Source: G963667915 sp965197385 (lineage in GTDB: Bacteria > Acidobacteriota > Vicinamibacteria > Vicinamibacterales > UBA823). Taken from it: a DNA stretch of 64,000 nt. The notes beneath the pieces were generated by a model. The model did no database searches, was not told the origin of the DNA, and was given only the letters and a program-made list of their open reading frames with translations. Shown in pieces: positions 10,305-18,885 of the stretch. Each line of letters opens with the position of its first letter. The stretch's first letter is position 1. The stretch is taken from contig CBDANA010000005.1 in the NCBI GenBank assembly GCA_965197385.1, positions 124,001 to 188,000 on the forward strand. Reading direction: 5' to 3'. The translations under genes were made by a program, and so were the position numbers.

Positions 10305-12377
10305 CTATCTCGCCGCGCGCGACTCCCGGTTCGACAGCACGGTGTCGGCCGCCAGTAGCAGCAGGACGGCCACCAGCAGATACCGCCACAGCGCCTGCCG
10401 CCCTTCCTGCTCTGCCGGAGTGCGCGCGCTCGCCACCAGATTCCCGGGTGCCCGGCCGCCGGCCCGGCCGGTGATGGCGCCCGCCAGCTCGTCCGGGTCC
10501 AGCATCGCCAGATCCGACTCGCGACGGTCGGCGTTGACCGCCACTGCCATCGGGAGGTCGACTTCCGCACCTGGCGTGTGGATCTCGTAGAAGCCCTGAT
10601 CGGCCAGCTCGAAGAGCACCGCCGCGTCGTTGATCCTCATCGGCAGACGCGCGCCGTCCGGCGAGACAGCGACCGGGTCGTCGCGCTCCGGCGCCAGTCG
10701 ACGGCCGTTCGCGGCGTACAGGCCCGCCACGTCGAGCACCTGCGCGGCCGTGTGCCACTCGGTCGGCTCGACGTAGCCTGCCAGGTACTTGGTCAGCTGA
10801 TGGACGAAGGGGAGGAAGACCGGCTTGAGCACCAGATCGTTCCAGTAGCTGTCGAGCGTGGACGACCAGGCCAGGACACGGCCTCGGCCGATCCGGCGCT
10901 CGGAGAGCGCCACCGACCCGTCGTCGAACCGGGCCAGCACCGCCTCCGGGTTCGACACCGTGAACGGGCGATGCTGGAAGAAGCGGGCGGACGACAGGTC
11001 GCCGCTGCGCGGCGCGCTGAAGATGTCGAACACCGGGTGGCTGTAGTCGATGTACCCCAGCGCGCGGCCGCGCGTGCCGGTGCGGCCGGCTGGTGCGCCG
11101 AACGAGCCGGGCAGCAGGTCGGGCGCCTCCGCGGTCCAGCGCACCTGTTCGCCCAGGACGACGAGCAGGCCACCACCCGCCTCGACGAAGTCGGCCAGCG
11201 CCTGACCGGCCGAGCCGGCCGGCGGGGCCGTGTCGTTGAGCATGATGAGTGATCGGCCGTCGAGCGTCGCCGCGTCCAGCTCGCTCAGCGAGATGACTTC
11301 GGTCTGGAACGCCGGCGTGCTGCCGATGTCGAGCGCACGCTCGAGATACAGGCTGGCGTCATGGCTCGGCGAGGCAGCGTCGACGATCAGGACCGAAACG
11401 ATCTGCCCGGGCGACAGCACGAAGTGAAACTCGTTGTCCTGGGCCAGCGCGTCATCGCCGACGCGCACGGTACCCCGGCGCGGACTGTTGGCGATGATGA
11501 ACGGCTCGAGGGAAACGACGGCTGCCCCGTTGGCCTCCAGGTTCACCGCCTGCGTCGCGACGTCGCGGCCGTCGATTGTCAGCGTGACCGACACGCCGGC
11601 AGCCGGCTGCGGGCTGCGGTTGATCAGCCGCGCCGACGCCGTCACCTGCTCGCCGGCGCCGAACGGCTCCCGGTCGAAGGCGACCGCCGTGACGGCCACG
11701 TTGGAGGTGTCGGACTCTGCGACCGACACCGGCCGCAGCACGATGCCTTCGGCGAACTCGATTGCCTCGTCACCGACCCAGGCGTTCTTCTGAAAATCAG
11801 AAATCAGGATGACCTCGCGCTCGGCCAGTTCCGATCGCTCGAGGATCCCCTCCGCCAGCTTGAGCGGTGGGCCGAAGCGCGTGACACCGACGCCGACCTC
11901 CGCGCGGTCGATCGCCGCCCGCAGGCTCGCGTGGTCCACGGTGGCCTGCGTGCCAGCCCGCGCGCTCTGGGCGAAGAGGACGAGCGTTGCCCGATCGTCG
12001 GCACCGAGCGTGTCCAGCGCCTGCCGGGCGGCCACCTGGGCGCGCGCCCAGTGGTCGCCGTAGCCCATGCTGTAGGACTGGTCGAGCAGCAGGACGATCT
12101 CGCGGCCGCCGCCGAGCGCGCCGGCGATGGCGTTCGAGCCGGTGAAGAACGGCCGGGCGAACGCCAGGATCAACAGGATGAGCGCGGCGCAGCGCATTAG
12201 GAACAGCGGCCAGTTGCGGATCTTCTGCCGCCGCATCGAGCGGAACGGCACGCGCTCGAGGAACATGAGCGACGGGAACTGAATGACCTGTGCGCGCTCG
12301 CGATGGATGAGGTGCACCAGCACCGGAATGGCGAGTGCGGCCAGCCCGAGCAGGAGCAGCGGAGCGAGAAACGCCAT
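10305..12377 (-). CDS. BatA-domain and von Willebrand factor A membrane protein
   Basis: 690 residues. The N-terminal BatA domain (LLLLGLAALAIPVLVHLIHR, then FPSLMFLERVPF) is followed by a second membrane segment (about 58-76) and a vWA domain with an intact metal-ion site, DQSYS at 99-103. The middle is a glutamine-amidotransferase-like Rossmann region (LLVVLGEQVRW; DYSHPVFDIF) and a last hydrophobic helix lies near the C-terminus (LLVAVLLLLAADTVL). The vWA faces out of the cytoplasm by this topology. Its ATG overlaps the DUF58 stop by one base (TGATG), so the two are translationally coupled. Such proteins are typical partners of MoxR chaperone-like ATPases. Confidence 0.88.
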   Translation of the reverse strand: MAFLAPLLLLGLAALAIPVLVHLIHRERAQVIQFPSLMFLERVPFRSMRRQKIRNWPLFLMRCAALILLILAFARPFFTGSNAIAGALGGGREIVLLLDQSYSMGYGDHWARAQVAARQALDTLGADDRATLVLFAQSARAGTQATVDHASLRAAIDRAEVGVGVTRFGPPLKLAEGILERSELAEREVILISDFQKNAWVGDEAIEFAEGIVLRPVSVAESDTSNVAVTAVAFDREPFGAGEQVTASARLINRSPQPAAGVSVTLTIDGRDVATQAVNLEANGAAVVSLEPFIIANSPRRGTVRVGDDALAQDNEFHFVLSPGQIVSVLIVDAASPSHDASLYLERALDIGSTPAFQTEVISLSELDAATLDGRSLIMLNDTAPPAGSAGQALADFVEAGGGLLVVLGEQVRWTAEAPDLLPGSFGAPAGRTGTRGRALGYIDYSHPVFDIFSAPRSGDLSSARFFQHRPFTVSNPEAVLARFDDGSVALSERRIGRGRVLAWSSTLDSYWNDLVLKPVFLPFVHQLTKYLAGYVEPTEWHTAAQVLDVAGLYAANGRRLAPERDDPVAVSPDGARLPMRINDAAVLFELADQGFYEIHTPGAEVDLPMAVAVNADRRESDLAMLDPDELAGAITGRAGGRAPGNLVASARTPAEQEGRQALWRYLLVAVLLLLAADTVLSNRESRAAR

Positions 12378-13291
12378 CAGCGAACCCTGGTCATCCGTTC
12401 ACGCACCGACAGGAACTTGAACAGCGCGTAGTCGAGCGGTGTGGACGTGTTGAACACCGCGTAGTCGATGCGCTGCTGCGCGCAGCGTTTCGCGAGCGTG
12501 GACGTGTGCTCCTCGATGAGCTTCTTGTACTGCTCGCGCAGGCTGTCCGGCACGACCGGGATGCGGTCGCGCGTCTCGAGGTCCTCGAAGCTCGACGCCG
12601 CGTCGTACGGGAAGTCGAGCTCGGCTGGATCGAGGATGTGAAAGAGCATCACGTCGTGGCCCTGGTAGCGGAACCGCTTCACCGCATCCAGGATGGCGTC
12701 CGGCTCCTCGTAGAAATCCGAGATGATCGCGAGGATCCCGCGCCGCTTGAAGAACTCCGTCATGCGGAAGAGCGGATCGCCGAGCTGACCCGGCCGCCCG
12801 GCGCGGATCCGGTCGATCGTGTGGAGCACGACGTCCACGTGCTTCGCCGACGGCGGCACGCGCTCGAGAATCTCGCTGTCGAACGTGACGATGCCGACCC
12901 GGTCGCGCTGGCGGCTCGCGAAGTAGGTCATCGACGCGGCCAGGTAGCGCGCGTAATCGAGCTTCGTCACGCCCTGGCTCCCGAACGCCATCGACTTCGA
13001 CACGTCGAACAGGACGGAAAAGTTGGCGTTCGAGTCGGCCTCGAACTCCTTCACGTAGTAGCGGTCGGTCCGGGCGTAGAGGCGCCAGTCGATCCGGCGG
13101 ATGTCATCGCCCGGCATGTAGCCGCGGTGCTCGGCGAAGTCGACCGAGGAGCCAAGGTACGACGTCTTATGGATGCCGTTGATGAACCCGTCCACGACGG
13201 TGCGGGCCAGGAGGTCGAGATTGGCGATTCTGGCTAGCACCTTCGGGTCGACGAACGTCGCTCCGGGGATGACCCGGTGTTCGTGTGTCAC
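12377..13291 (-). CDS. DUF58 domain protein (vWA-like), MoxR partner
   Basis: 304 residues, a normal length for the family. The DUF58 signature YMPGDDIRRIDWRLYART lies at about 59-75 and a vWA-like metal site DVSKS at 96-100 follows. No membrane segments are visible. The gene starts 3 bp after the MoxR stop and overlaps the next start by one base, forming the classic MoxR-DUF58-BatA core. DUF58 proteins are thought to be client adaptors or substrates of MoxR ATPases; direct function is not established. Confidence 0.9.
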   Translation of the reverse strand: MTHEHRVIPGATFVDPKVLARIANLDLLARTVVDGFINGIHKTSYLGSSVDFAEHRGYMPGDDIRRIDWRLYARTDRYYVKEFEADSNANFSVLFDVSKSMAFGSQGVTKLDYARYLAASMTYFASRQRDRVGIVTFDSEILERVPPSAKHVDVVLHTIDRIRAGRPGQLGDPLFRMTEFFKRRGILAIISDFYEEPDAILDAVKRFRYQGHDVMLFHILDPAELDFPYDAASSFEDLETRDRIPVVPDSLREQYKKLIEEHTSTLAKRCAQQRIDYAVFNTSTPLDYALFKFLSVRERMTRVR

Positions 13292-13294
13292 GCG

Positions 13295-14335
13295 TTACAT
13301 CCCCGACGCCGGCACGGGCACGGCCTCGATCAGCTGGTCGATGATCTGATCGGTCGTCACGCCCTCCGAGGTGGCGTGGAAGTTGATGAGTATGCGGTGT
13401 CGGAGCACCGGGTGGGCCAGCGCCCGGATGTCGTCGAAGTTCACGTGATAGCGCCCCTCCATGAGCGCGCGCGCCTTGCCGCCCAGGACGAGGTACTGCG
13501 CGGCCCGAACGCTGGCGCCGAAGGCGACCCACTGCTTGATGAAGTCGGGCGCGTCGTCGTTCTTGGCGCTGCGGCTGGTGCGTGCCAGGCTCAGCGCGTA
13601 GCGCATGACCGGCTCGGAGACGGGCACCTTCCGGACGAGCGCCTGAAAAGCGACCAGATCGGCGCCGGTGATCGCATGCGAGAACTCCGGGTTCTGGATC
13701 GCCGTCGTCGTTCGCACGACCTCCAGCTCCTCGTCTTCTGGCGGGTGCTCGATGATGATGTGGAACATGAACCGGTCGAGCTGCGCCTCGGGCAGCGGAT
13801 AGGTGCCCTCGAGCTCGATCGGGTTCTGCGTGGCGAAGACGAAGAAGGGCTCCTCGAGTGTGTAGGTGCGGCCCTGAATGGTGACGCAGTGCTCCTGCAT
13901 CGCTTCGAGCAGCGCCGACTGTGTCTTGGGCGGCGTCCGGTTGATCTCGTCGGCCAGCAGGATGTTGGTGAACACCGGGCCGGGTGAGAAGATCATCTTC
14001 CGGCCACCGGTCGCGGGGTCGTCCTGGATGATGTCGGTGCCGGTGATGTCGGATGGCATCAGGTCGGGCGTGAACTGAATCCGCTTGAAGTTGAGATCCA
14101 GTACCTGCGCCATCGTCCGGATGATGAGCGTCTTGGCTAGGCCCGGCACGCCGACGATCAGGCTGTTGCCGCCAACGAACAGCGTGAGCAGGATCTCGTG
14201 GACGACGTCATCCTGTCCGACGATCTGTTTCTTAAGCTCTGAGATGATCTGGCTGCGGCCAGTCTTCATGCGGTCGGCGAGCGCCACGTCGTCCGGCGCC
14301 TCGAGATCGAGTGTTTGGGTGTCGAATGTTTCCAC
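13295..14335 (-). CDS. MoxR family AAA+ ATPase
   Basis: 346 residues. Walker A GVPGLAKT at 62-69, Walker B and neighbouring helix LLADEINRTPPKTQSALLEAM at about 128-148, sensor-1 region FVFATQNPIELEGTYPLPEAQ, and an arginine-bearing C-terminal lid. The sequence is a clear MoxR. These ATPases act with vWA-domain proteins in assembling or activating metalloenzymes or envelope complexes. Here the two downstream genes encode exactly such partners. The 115 bp before the gene contains a heptamer repeat array, so expression of MoxR and the following genes could be set apart from the block upstream. Confidence 0.95.
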   Translation of the reverse strand: METFDTQTLDLEAPDDVALADRMKTGRSQIISELKKQIVGQDDVVHEILLTLFVGGNSLIVGVPGLAKTLIIRTMAQVLDLNFKRIQFTPDLMPSDITGTDIIQDDPATGGRKMIFSPGPVFTNILLADEINRTPPKTQSALLEAMQEHCVTIQGRTYTLEEPFFVFATQNPIELEGTYPLPEAQLDRFMFHIIIEHPPEDEELEVVRTTTAIQNPEFSHAITGADLVAFQALVRKVPVSEPVMRYALSLARTSRSAKNDDAPDFIKQWVAFGASVRAAQYLVLGGKARALMEGRYHVNFDDIRALAHPVLRHRILINFHATSEGVTTDQIIDQLIEAVPVPASGM

Positions 14336-14353
14336 GCGATGTCCCTCTCGTTA

Positions 14354-14439
14354 GGCTCTTAGCTCTTGGCTTTCGGCTCTCGGCTCTCGGCTCTCGGTTT
14401 CCGGCCTCCGCGACGGGTCCCGGCGAGAGCCCAGAGCCG
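14354..14439. repeat. Heptamer repeat array, GGCTCTC type, with a reverse arm
   Basis: From 14354 to 14409 there are eight consecutive 7-mers, GGCTCTC being the consensus (three exact copies at 14375-14395). A short reverse-orientation piece (GAGAGCCCAGAGCC) follows at about 14425. The array fills the gap between the MoxR gene start and the preceding DUF4159 stop. A partial hairpin is possible. Confidence 0.75.
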
Positions 14440-14450
14440 CGCCGAAGGCG

Positions 14451-15272
14451 TCAGTGCGTCATTGCATAGATCACGTAGTTCACGCCGAGCTTGTATGCCT
14501 CGTTCGACAGCTCGATCGGCGTGAAGCCGGTGTCCGAGTATTCCCAGTACTCGCCGATGTCGTTATTGTAATTTGCAATTAGCAACAGCCGCTTTGACGG
14601 GTCATTGTCCTCGAAGACGGCGTGGAAGCTGGGCAGGCCGTCGCGGCCGTAGAATGGAACGAAGTCGAGCGTCTCGATCTCGAAGAACGAATGGAAGATC
14701 GGATGCGAGACGTCGAGCTCGACCAGGCGCCCCTCGGGCAGCAGCAGGTTCATCTGCGCCTCGAAGTTGTACCAGTGGCCGCCGCGGAAATCGTCGAAGA
14801 TGAGAAAGCCGCCCTTCTCGACGTAGTGGCGGAGCGTGAGCATCTCTTGCTCGGTCATCGTCCAGAAGCCAGGCTCCGACATGTAGGCGAACGGGTACTT
14901 GAAGAGCTTCGGGTCGGCCAGCGTCAGGATGTTGCCGCCGCTCGAGCCCATGAACGGCGTGAGCCCGGTGAGCTCGTCCAGGATCTTCATGAAGTTCCGC
15001 TCGGCGCGCGGATAGTCGTGCGCCCAGGGCGGTAGCTCCCAGCCCCCGCCCCTGCCGAGCGTGGCGCCGTACTGTAACCGGATGAAGGTGAACTTGCCGT
15101 CGTAGGGCGTGTTGGGCTGGTTCAGCGACACCGGGGGCTCCCGCCGCCGGCCGCGCCGCCGCTGCTCCAGCTCACCGCGGGCTGCCAGCATCGTGCCGGC
15201 CGCCGCGGCGATCGTCACCGCCACGAGGGCGAGCGCAGCGAGACGGCGGGTCGCGGCTCGCGGCACCATCAT
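14451..15272 (-). CDS. DUF4159 domain protein, second paralogue of the cluster
   Basis: 273 residues with an N-terminal signal or anchor (about 8-30) and a basic linker (RRRGRRREPP). The domain carries the family landmarks HDYPRAERNFM, LFKYPFAYMSEPG, GGFLIFDDFRGGHWYNFEAQ, DVSHPIFHSFFEIE, ANYNNDIGEYWEYS and a terminal NYVIYAMTH. It starts within the stop of the caspase-like gene (4-bp overlap, ATGA), so these two and the vWA gene before them form a coupled trio. It is closer in landmark spacing to the first paralogue than to the third. No catalytic residues are obvious. Confidence 0.87.
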   Translation of the reverse strand: MMVPRAATRRLAALALVAVTIAAAAGTMLAARGELEQRRRGRRREPPVSLNQPNTPYDGKFTFIRLQYGATLGRGGGWELPPWAHDYPRAERNFMKILDELTGLTPFMGSSGGNILTLADPKLFKYPFAYMSEPGFWTMTEQEMLTLRHYVEKGGFLIFDDFRGGHWYNFEAQMNLLLPEGRLVELDVSHPIFHSFFEIETLDFVPFYGRDGLPSFHAVFEDNDPSKRLLLIANYNNDIGEYWEYSDTGFTPIELSNEAYKLGVNYVIYAMTH

Positions 15273-16519
15273 GGCTGCGGCAGCTCGGCCTCCATCTGCC
15301 GGATCTCGCGGTTCTTCAGCGCCAGCTCGATGAACAGCCGCTCGAGCTCCGCGTCATAGACGGCCGGCTCCAAGCCGTCCTTCAGCATCTGGTGCGCCGT
15401 GATCCGTTGCTGGATCTCGTCACGCGCCGCGTAGGCGGCCAGCACCGCCGGATCGTCCGTGTCGCGCCGGGCGGCGGCGCGCGCGGAGGCAGGTGCGAAG
15501 AAGAGCGTCTGTGCGATCCGCCCGTCGGCGCCGACCGCGATCGGATCGGGCGCTTCGGCGCCCTGCCCGTCACCGTTGTCGTCGAGCATCGCGTGCTCGG
15601 TCAGCAGCAGGCCGTCCCGCTCGTAGAGTCGCGCCACTTCCTGCCGCGCGAAGTTGAACGCCTCGAGCAGCGAGAGACGGCCGTCCTTGTTGATGTCGGC
15701 CGCCTCGGTAGCACTTTCGTCTACCGGCGTCTCGATCTCGGCCGGCAGCGAGTCGACCGTGCCGTCCGGCATGACGACCGTGGCGCCGAGGCGATCCACC
15801 TCGGTAGCACTTTGGTCGGCCGGCGTCTCGGTCTCGGCCGGCAGCGAGTCGACCGCGCCGTCCGGCATGAGGACTGTGGCGCCGAGGCGATCCGCCTCGG
15901 CCGCGACCTCGGCCGGCGCCACCGCGCGGCCAGCGATCGCGTCCACGAAGAAGCCGCCGAACTTCGTCTCGTTGCGCTCGCGGGCCGTCTTCGTGGCGGT
16001 GATGATTGTCCGATTCTCGCCCGACAGGCCGGCGATGAACTCGCCGCTGGCGCTCGCCGTGTTGATGAAGACAACGCGCTGGGCGGCGAGCTCCTCGAGC
16101 GCGACCGCGAAGTCGGCGACGGTGGGATCCGGACCGGGCAGGTTGTATTGCGACGCGCTGCCCGAGAACGAGCCGTGACCGATGAGAACGATGAGCACGA
16201 CGTCTCCCGCCGCCGCGCGTCCGGCGACGTCGGTGATCGCGGCCTGCACGTTCTCCCAGGTCGAGCGCGCGTGGATGCGCTCGAGGTCTCGATCCGGACG
16301 CTCTGCCAGGTAGACAACCTGATCGGCCGGGATGCCGTGGCGCTCGATTGCGGCGTCGACCAGCCGACTGCTCCACTCGTAGAACCGATCGCGATACTCG
16401 TCGGCGCCACCCAGCCCGGAGACGACGATGAGATGGCTTTGTTGCGCCGCGGCCGGCGCGGCCGTTATCACGGCGGCTACGAGCGCGAGGGCTGCCACGC
16501 GTCTCACGCCCCTCGTCAT
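15269..16519 (-). CDS. Caspase/C13-like protein lacking the catalytic Cys, with EF-hand
   Basis: 416 residues from the ATG at 16519, which overlaps the upstream stop by one base (TGATG). Signal peptide about 1-26. The body looks like a caspase/legumain fold: a strand ending in LIGHG supplies the expected His (His115), and the strand where the family has DACxSGG reads NTASASGE, so the nucleophile position is Ser156 rather than Cys. Residues 210-273 are two tandem 32-residue copies, and DINKDGRLSLLE at 275-286 is a complete EF-hand calcium loop. The rest is helical. It is probably a secreted or periplasmic pseudo-protease or Ser-type variant acting with the vWA and DUF4159 neighbours. Confidence 0.75.
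   Translation of the reverse strand: MTRGVRRVAALALVAAVITAAPAAAQQSHLIVVSGLGGADEYRDRFYEWSSRLVDAAIERHGIPADQVVYLAERPDRDLERIHARSTWENVQAAITDVAGRAAAGDVVLIVLIGHGSFSGSASQYNLPGPDPTVADFAVALEELAAQRVVFINTASASGEFIAGLSGENRTIITATKTARERNETKFGGFFVDAIAGRAVAPAEVAAEADRLGATVLMPDGAVDSLPAETETPADQSATEVDRLGATVVMPDGTVDSLPAEIETPVDESATEAADINKDGRLSLLEAFNFARQEVARLYERDGLLLTEHAMLDDNGDGQGAEAPDPIAVGADGRIAQTLFFAPASARAAARRDTDDPAVLAAYAARDEIQQRITAHQMLKDGLEPAVYDAELERLFIELALKNREIRQMEAELPQP
15711..15902. repeat. 96-bp in-frame tandem duplication inside a gene
   Basis: Two copies, 15711-15806 and 15807-15902, exactly 96 bp apart and roughly 90 percent identical by eye. Each encodes 32 residues beginning DRLGATV and ending near SATE. 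The copies have diverged, including at amino-acid level, so this is not a fresh assembly stutter. Confidence 0.85.
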
Positions 16520-18810
16520 CAGGCCAGCCCCCGGACGCGGCGGTAGCCCCACTCGCCGCCGACTAGCGCGATCAGCAGCAAGAGCAAGGCGGGCATATCC
16601 CACAGCTCGAACTCCTCGACGATCGTGACGCCCGCGCCGGTGTAGGCGATGTCTTCGGGCAGCGCCGCGGCGGTGTCGGCCGTGTAGAACTGGCCGCCGG
16701 TTTCCTCGGCGATGCGGCGGAGCAGCGGTGCGCGCATGGCGGAGTCGAAGAACTCGTCGTCGCCCGCCGCGGCGAAGACGTACGCCGTATCGCTGCCGAC
16801 GAGCTCGTCTCCGCTCGTCGCTTCGGTTCGGATCTCGTAGAGGCCTTCCTCGGTCGGCGTGAAGCGCCCTTCGTACTCGCCGTCACGCTCGGTCGTCCAG
16901 TCGAGCGGCACCTCGATGAACCCGCCCGACGGGGTGGTCACCTCGGCGACGACGCGGCTGTTGTTCATCTCGAGATAGCTCGCGTCCACCACCTCGGTCA
17001 GCAGTTCGATCGTCTCGTCGGGTTCGACCCGATTGCGCCGGACGCTGGCAACGACCTGATCGGGGACGTCGTCGACCAGCCACCGCAGCAGCCGCCGCCA
17101 GAACAGCTCGTGCGTCATGTCGTCCGGCTCGATGTCGGCGTGCATCTGCCACATCCAGGAGTCCTGGATCGGCAGGGCCAGCGTCTTGCCCGCGCCGTAT
17201 CGCTGGAAGGCGAGGACGACGCGCTCGATCGACCCGGCGGCGCCCATGCCAGTCAGGAGCGTCGTGGCGCCCGGCTTGATATCAGTGATCGGGTTGAGGC
17301 TCGAGATGGCCGGCAGCGACCGCCAGCGCTCGGCCGACGCCTCCTCCGTGTCGGCGACCTGCATCGCCGCGTGGGTCTCGCCCGCCCGCGTCGGGGTGAC
17401 GACTAGCTCGGTGAATACCGGTTCGCCATCGACCAGCACCGGTTCGCCGATCGTGACCGGCAGGATGTTGGCCACCGGCGTACCGGCATAGCCGCCTTCG
17501 CCGAACGCGCTCCGTCCGCCCAGCATCAGGAATCCGCCGCCGCGCTGGTTGACGAAGTCGGCGATCATCCGCAGCTGATCGGGCGTGAAGTAGCTGGCCT
17601 CGACGCTACCGAGCATGAGCCCGCGGTACTCGAACAGCTCCTTGCGCGTCTTCGGGAAGCCACCGACCAGGTCGTCGGCGTCGTCGATGTCGAGGCGCAG
17701 GTACTTGTTGTCGGCCGTCCGCTGCAGCACGACGAGCTGCAGGTTGTCGTCGTCGGCCACGGCGCGCCGAATGAACTTCACCTCGAAGCGCGGCTCGCCC
17801 TCGAAGTACAGGATCTTCTCGCGGCGGTCCTCGACGACGACCAGGACGTCGCGCACGTTGTTCTGCGCGACCATCTCGCCGGGCTGCGATGGCACGCTGA
17901 AGCGGAGGATACGCGGCCCCGCCTCGGTCGCGGTGAATCGCATGCGCACCGTCGCCGGTTCGCCGTTGGCCGGAAGCTCGACCTCTCCGGTGTTGACGAT
18001 GCGTCCCTCGTCCTCGACCTGTACGGCGATCGTCGTCCCGGCGTAGCCGACCTGGCCGATGACGACGTCGACGACGAGGGTGGTGTCCAACAGCACCGAA
18101 CGCGGCGCCTCGACCCGACTCACCTGGATGTCGCGCTCGAACGCCTCGCGTCCGAGGCCGACCGTGTACACCGGGACGCCGTCGGCGCCCAGCGCGCGCA
18201 GCGAGTCGGTCAGGCCCGACTCGGAGTTGTCGGCGCCGTCGCTCACCACGACGATCCCGGACAGCGGCACGCCGGCCAGCTCGTCGCGCACCCGGCTGAA
18301 CGCCTGGCCCAGATCGGTGCGCGAGCCGGCGTAGCCGAGATCGCCCAGGTCGTTCAGCCGCTCGGTGGCCGACGAGAACTTGAAGAAGCGCAGGGCGAAC
18401 CGGTCGGCGAGCGCGGCCCGCAGCGTGCTCTCCTCGCTCCCGAAGCTGCGATCGACGAACGCGCGGCGCGGCGCGTCGTCGCGATCGGTGATCTCCATGC
18501 TGCGCGAATCGTCGATGAGGATGCCCAGGAAGTTCTGCTGCGGGACGACCGAGCTCAGCACCAGCATCGGGCGGAACAAGCAGAACACGACGACCACGAG
18601 CGCCGCCAGTCGGAGGCCGGACAGCACCCACCGATCGAGCGGGCGGGTCTTGCCGCGCACCTGGGCGTAGGTCGTCAGCGTGACGGCCGCGCCGAGGCCG
18701 AGCACCAGCACGACCAGGACCAGCGACCACGGTGACCCGAGGACGAAACCGCCCTGCTCGAAGACCAGCGGGCGATATTTGAACAGCAGCTCGAAGAGTG
18801 CGTCGAACAC
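16519..18810 (-). CDS. vWA and amidotransferase-like membrane protein of the cluster
   Basis: 763 residues. Two N-terminal membrane segments (about 25-50 and 62-86) and one at the C-terminus (LLLLLIALVGGEWGYRR) anchor a large extracytoplasmic part. That part contains a vWA domain with metal site DDSRS at 100-104 and the second motif VVVSDGADN, Ig-like strands, then a glutamine-amidotransferase-like Rossmann region (KILYFEGEPRFEVKFIRRA; GGGFLMLGGRSAFGEGGY). This matches large membrane proteins found with DUF4159 and MoxR genes. The gene starts 75 bp after the first DUF4159 gene, beyond a strong hairpin, and its stop overlaps the next start. Role unknown; a second vWA partner for MoxR is plausible. 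Confidence 0.82.
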   Translation of the reverse strand: MFDALFELLFKYRPLVFEQGGFVLGSPWSLVLVVLVLGLGAAVTLTTYAQVRGKTRPLDRWVLSGLRLAALVVVVFCLFRPMLVLSSVVPQQNFLGILIDDSRSMEITDRDDAPRRAFVDRSFGSEESTLRAALADRFALRFFKFSSATERLNDLGDLGYAGSRTDLGQAFSRVRDELAGVPLSGIVVVSDGADNSESGLTDSLRALGADGVPVYTVGLGREAFERDIQVSRVEAPRSVLLDTTLVVDVVIGQVGYAGTTIAVQVEDEGRIVNTGEVELPANGEPATVRMRFTATEAGPRILRFSVPSQPGEMVAQNNVRDVLVVVEDRREKILYFEGEPRFEVKFIRRAVADDDNLQLVVLQRTADNKYLRLDIDDADDLVGGFPKTRKELFEYRGLMLGSVEASYFTPDQLRMIADFVNQRGGGFLMLGGRSAFGEGGYAGTPVANILPVTIGEPVLVDGEPVFTELVVTPTRAGETHAAMQVADTEEASAERWRSLPAISSLNPITDIKPGATTLLTGMGAAGSIERVVLAFQRYGAGKTLALPIQDSWMWQMHADIEPDDMTHELFWRRLLRWLVDDVPDQVVASVRRNRVEPDETIELLTEVVDASYLEMNNSRVVAEVTTPSGGFIEVPLDWTTERDGEYEGRFTPTEEGLYEIRTEATSGDELVGSDTAYVFAAAGDDEFFDSAMRAPLLRRIAEETGGQFYTADTAAALPEDIAYTGAGVTIVEEFELWDMPALLLLLIALVGGEWGYRRVRGLA

Positions 18811-18817
18811 GATAGTG

Positions 18818-18880
18818 GATTCTCGGCTCTCGACTCTCGGCTCTCGACCCGGGGCTCTACCGAGAGCCGAGAGCCGAGAG
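18818..18880. terminator. Long heptamer hairpin between two genes of the cluster
   Basis: Heptamers GGCTCTC and GACTCTC fill 18818-18845 and the reverse form CGAGAGC fills 18861-18880. The arms pair over 20 bp with one mismatch around a loop of about 14 nt. There is no T-run on the minus strand, so it is either a Rho-type pause, an mRNA stabiliser for the upstream DUF4159 message, or just repeat DNA. It separates the first gene from the rest of the cluster. Confidence 0.55.
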
Positions 18881-18885
18881 ACTGC

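Noticed and set aside
10202..10570. N-terminal extension of the DUF4175 gene
   Set aside because: Overlaps the end of the BatA-type gene in another frame and is Arg/Trp/Ser-rich shadow; DUF4175 homology begins after 10201.
14354..14439. CRISPR-like array
   Set aside because: Units are 7 bp with no spacers; this is a short tandem repeat. No CRISPR array or cas gene was seen anywhere in the window.
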